Shown here: positions 5,604-7,675 of the stretch, piece after piece
Position numbering within the stretch: the first letter of the stretch is position 1
Layout of the letters: the number at the start of each line of letters is the position of its first letter
Assembly (NCBI GenBank): GCA_007129775.1
Contig: SKUV01000195.1
Location: forward strand, 1 to 7,675
Direction: 5' to 3'
Source of the DNA: Paracoccaceae bacterium
GTDB taxonomy: Bacteria; Pseudomonadota; Alphaproteobacteria; Rhodobacterales; Rhodobacteraceae
Length of the DNA: 7,675 nt
Notes under the pieces: model-generated
The model's database searches: none
The model's input: only the letters and a program-made list of their open reading frames with translations
What the model was told of the DNA's origin: nothing
Made by a program: the position numbers and the translations under genes

Positions 5604-6910
5604 GCATCGCGGTCCTGTCCGCCCTGATCGTCGGGGGGCTTTTCGCCCTGCTTCTGGTGGGCGTGCCCTTCGCCTTTGCCGCCGGCGCCATTGCGGTGGT
5701 GGCCGCATGGACGCAATTCGGCCCGCAGGCAATGTTCCTGATATCGTCGCGCACCTTCGAGCTGGTGACCGATTTCACCCTCGTGGCGATTCCGATGTAT
5801 GTGCTCATGGCCTCGCTGATCGAGCGGTCGGGCATCGCGCAGGATCTCTATTCCTCGCTCTACCGGGTCTTCGGGCGGTTTCGCGGCGGCGTGCTGCTGG
5901 CCACGCTCGCAATCGCCTTCATCCTCGGCGCCACCACCGGCATCGTTGGCGGCGAGGTGGTGCTGCTGGGCCTCGTGGCGCTGCCGCAGATGATGCGGCT
6001 GGGCTATTCCAACAAGCTGACGCTGGGCACGATCACCGCCGGCGGCTCGCTCGGAACGATGGTGCCGCCCTCGATCGTGCTGATTCTCTACGGTATCACC
6101 GCCGGGGTCTCGATTTCGGAACTGTTCATGGCCACGGCCACGCCGGCGCTGCTGCTGGTCACGCTTTATGCGGGCTATGTGCTGATCCGGGTGCATCGCG
6201 ACCCCTCGCTGGCGCCGGCGCTGACCGAGGAACAGATCGGCCCGCGCAAGAAGCCGATGGAGACGCTGCGCAACGTGGGCTTTCCGGTCTTCATCGTCTT
6301 CGCGGTGCTGGGCTCGATCTATGCCGGGCTGGCCTCGATCACCGAAAGCGCGGCCTTCGGGGTGCTGGGCGTGATGGTGGCCGTGGCGCTGCGGGGCGAA
6401 TTGTCGGGCAGAATGCTGGCCGGGGCGCTGCTGCAGACGCTGGTGACCTGCGGCGTGGTGCTCTGGCTCGTCTTCGGCACGAATGCCCTGATCGGGGTCT
6501 ATAACGCGATGGGCGGCATCCGCTTCATGCAGGGGCTGATCACCGGCATCGCGAGCGATCCGATGATGCTGCTGGCGATCACGATCCTGACCTTCCTGAT
6601 CCTGGGCTTCTTCGTGGACTGGGTCGGCATCCTGTTTCTGACCACGCCCATCTTTCTGCCGCTGATCCGGCAGGCGGGGTTCGATCCGGTCTGGTTCGGC
6701 GTGATCTTCAACATGACGGTGCAGGTGGCCTATCTGACACCACCTTTCGCGCCATCGGCCTTCTATCTCAAGAGCGTGGCGCCATCATCGGTGAGCCTGT
6801 CGGACATCTACCGCTCGTCGCTGCCCTTCGTGGGGCTGCAGGTGGTGGCGCTGGGGCTGGTGATCGCCTTTCCCCAGATCGCGCTGTGGCTGCCGCAACT
6901 GCTGCGATAG
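5600..6910 (+). CDS. dctM: TRAP transporter large membrane subunit
   Basis: A 436-residue, highly hydrophobic inner-membrane protein, the ion-coupled translocation subunit of the TRAP transporter, probably sodium-driven as in characterised members. Family landmarks include ATTGIVGGEV (111-120), GSLGTMVPPSIVLILYG (149-165) and NMTVQVAYLTPPFAPSAFYL (371-390), the two repeated hairpin regions that hold the ion and substrate sites. A polar loop (about 200-223) splits the protein into two halves. Length and motifs are complete, with no sign of disruption. Translation is coupled to dctQ through the four-base overlap. The gene ends 10 bases from the end of the convergent mnmD, with no intrinsic terminator visible between them. 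Confidence 0.96.
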   Translation: MSIAVLSALIVGGLFALLLVGVPFAFAAGAIAVVAAWTQFGPQAMFLISSRTFELVTDFTLVAIPMYVLMASLIERSGIAQDLYSSLYRVFGRFRGGVLLATLAIAFILGATTGIVGGEVVLLGLVALPQMMRLGYSNKLTLGTITAGGSLGTMVPPSIVLILYGITAGVSISELFMATATPALLLVTLYAGYVLIRVHRDPSLAPALTEEQIGPRKKPMETLRNVGFPVFIVFAVLGSIYAGLASITESAAFGVLGVMVAVALRGELSGRMLAGALLQTLVTCGVVLWLVFGTNALIGVYNAMGGIRFMQGLITGIASDPMMLLAITILTFLILGFFVDWVGILFLTTPIFLPLIRQAGFDPVWFGVIFNMTVQVAYLTPPFAPSAFYLKSVAPSSVSLSDIYRSSLPFVGLQVVALGLVIAFPQIALWLPQLLR

Positions 6911-6920
6911 GGCGTCAAAA

Positions 6921-7589
6921 TCAGGCGAGGGTTGCGCAGGTCATGTGCCGCTTGCGCCCGAAACCGGGCGCGCGCGTGACGGCAAAGCCCGCCTGCGCCA
7001 GCGCGCGGCGCACGGCCCCGGCGGCGGTGTAGCTCGCCGCCGTGCCGCCGGGGGCGGTATGGCCGGCCACCGCATGCAGAAGCGCGGGCTCCCACAATTC
7101 CGGGTTGCGCGCGGGCGCGAAGCCGTCGAGGAACCACGCATCGGCCCGCCCGCCCCATGCGGGCAGCGTTTCGCGCGCATCGCCCGCGATCACCTCGGCC
7201 TCCAGCCCGCCGATCGAAAAGCGCCGCGCCCCCTGCCCCCAAGCCGCCAGAAACGGCCCGGCCACCGCCTCGGCCTCCGGAAAGGCCGCAAGCGCGCGGG
7301 CGATGTCGGGCGCGGCCATGGGGAAGGCCTCGAAACTGGTGAAACGCAGCGGCCCCGCCACCCCCGCCGCACGCCATGCAATCAGCGCGGCCAGCATATT
7401 CAGCCCGGTGCCGAAGCCCAGTTCGGCGATGTGAAACCCCGGCCGGAACCGCGCAGGCAGGCCGTTGCCGGCCAGAAACACATGCCGCGCCTCGGCCAGC
7501 CCGTCGGCAAGCGAGAAATACGGGTCGTCGAAGCGGCGCGACACCGGCACCCCGCCCGCAAGCCAGTCAAGATCGGCCGTCTGGTCCAT
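6921..7589 (-). CDS. mnmD: tRNA 5-methylaminomethyl-2-thiouridine methyltransferase (stand-alone MnmD)
   Basis: Cytoplasmic S-adenosylmethionine-dependent enzyme that makes the last methylation of the mnm5s2U wobble base in tRNA. Numbered from the ATG at 7589 it has 222 residues. Motifs match the N-terminal domain of MnmC: RRFDDPYFSLADGLAEARHV (18-37), SAM motif HIAELGFGTGLNML (53-66), FTSFEAFP (83-90), WFLDGFAPARNPELW (152-166) and GFGRKRHM (209-216). The FAD-dependent oxidase domain found in E. coli MnmC is absent; it may be a separate gene upstream of this one, outside the window. The reading frame stays open upstream, but those codons are only the 15-bp repeat plus GC-rich spacer. The ATG at 7589 aligns with the family start and has AAGG seven bases ahead. 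This housekeeping gene is unrelated to the neighbouring catabolic module. Confidence 0.93.
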   Translation of the reverse strand: MDQTADLDWLAGGVPVSRRFDDPYFSLADGLAEARHVFLAGNGLPARFRPGFHIAELGFGTGLNMLAALIAWRAAGVAGPLRFTSFEAFPMAAPDIARALAAFPEAEAVAGPFLAAWGQGARRFSIGGLEAEVIAGDARETLPAWGGRADAWFLDGFAPARNPELWEPALLHAVAGHTAPGGTAASYTAAGAVRRALAQAGFAVTRAPGFGRKRHMTCATLA

Positions 7590-7618
7590 GGCGCGGCCTT
7601 GCCCTAGGGTGCGGCTGC

Positions 7619-7675
7619 CAGTCAAGGGGCAGGCAGTCAAGGGGCAGGCAGTCAAGGGGCAGGCAGTCAAGGGGC
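7619..7675. repeat. 15-bp tandem repeat upstream of mnmD
   Basis: The unit CAGTCAAGGGGCAGG is repeated 3.8 times without mismatch and runs into the window edge, so the array may be longer. It starts 30 bases before the mnmD start codon. Read on the minus strand each copy contains CTTGACT, a five-of-six match to a -35 box. Because 15 is a multiple of three the frame stays open and would encode a TACPL pentapeptide repeat, but no family resemblance supports translation. Confidence 0.9.

Noticed and set aside
6911..6920. Terminator between dctM and mnmD
   Set aside because: Only 10 bases separate the stops, and no stem-loop with a T-run is visible on either strand here.
6921..7589. Bifunctional MnmC
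   Set aside because: The protein ends right after the methyltransferase domain; no FAD-binding oxidase domain follows.
7590..7670. N-terminal extension of MnmD with TACPL repeats
   Set aside because: The extension is just the translated 15-bp DNA repeat and a GC-rich spacer. The family N-terminus begins at the ATG at 7589.
7619..7675. CRISPR-like array
   Set aside because: The units are directly adjacent 15-bp copies with no spacers and no cas genes nearby; it is a simple tandem repeat.

Overview
This is a GC-rich window with tightly packed genes. It most likely comes from an alphaproteobacterium, probably Rhodobacterales-like. I base this on the strong G/C third-position bias, the complete dctP-dctQ-dctM TRAP transporter, and a stand-alone MnmD rather than the bifunctional MnmC of enterics. 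No rRNA, tRNA, CRISPR array or insertion sequence is visible, and no gap between genes exceeds 300 bases.

Left half, minus strand (transcribed from about 3130 towards 1). Three genes form a compact operon with overlapping stop and start codons. The first is an Asp-nucleophile alpha/beta hydrolase of the fluoroacetate/haloacetate dehalogenase family (2182-3066, probable GTG start). The second is an AMP-forming acyl-CoA ligase of the CaiC-like group (524-2182). The third is an enoyl-CoA hydratase that keeps both catalytic glutamates (1-527, cut by the window edge). A good sigma-70-type promoter lies just upstream, and its -10 box is half of a small palindrome.

Right half, plus strand, divergent from the first operon. 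A two-domain EthD-like dimeric alpha/beta-barrel protein (3228-3893) comes first. A complete TRAP transporter follows: periplasmic binding protein (3921-4934), small membrane subunit (5049-5603) and large membrane subunit (5600-6910). Two perfect GC-rich hairpins lie between the binding-protein gene and the membrane genes.

Far right, minus strand. mnmD, a tRNA wobble-uridine methyltransferase gene, converges on the TRAP operon with only 10 bases between the stop codons. A 15-bp tandem repeat sits just upstream of its start.

Interpretation (inference). The two divergent operons look like one uptake-and-catabolism module. The TRAP system would import an organic acid, the hydrolase would remove a 2-substituent (possibly halide), and the ligase and hydratase would feed the product to CoA-bound, beta-oxidation-like metabolism. 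The hydrolase keeps the carboxylate-binding arginines and the catalytic triad of fluoroacetate dehalogenase. It differs at two pocket positions (His to Gln, Trp to Val), so its substrate is probably not simply fluoroacetate. This is the most interesting point in the window.
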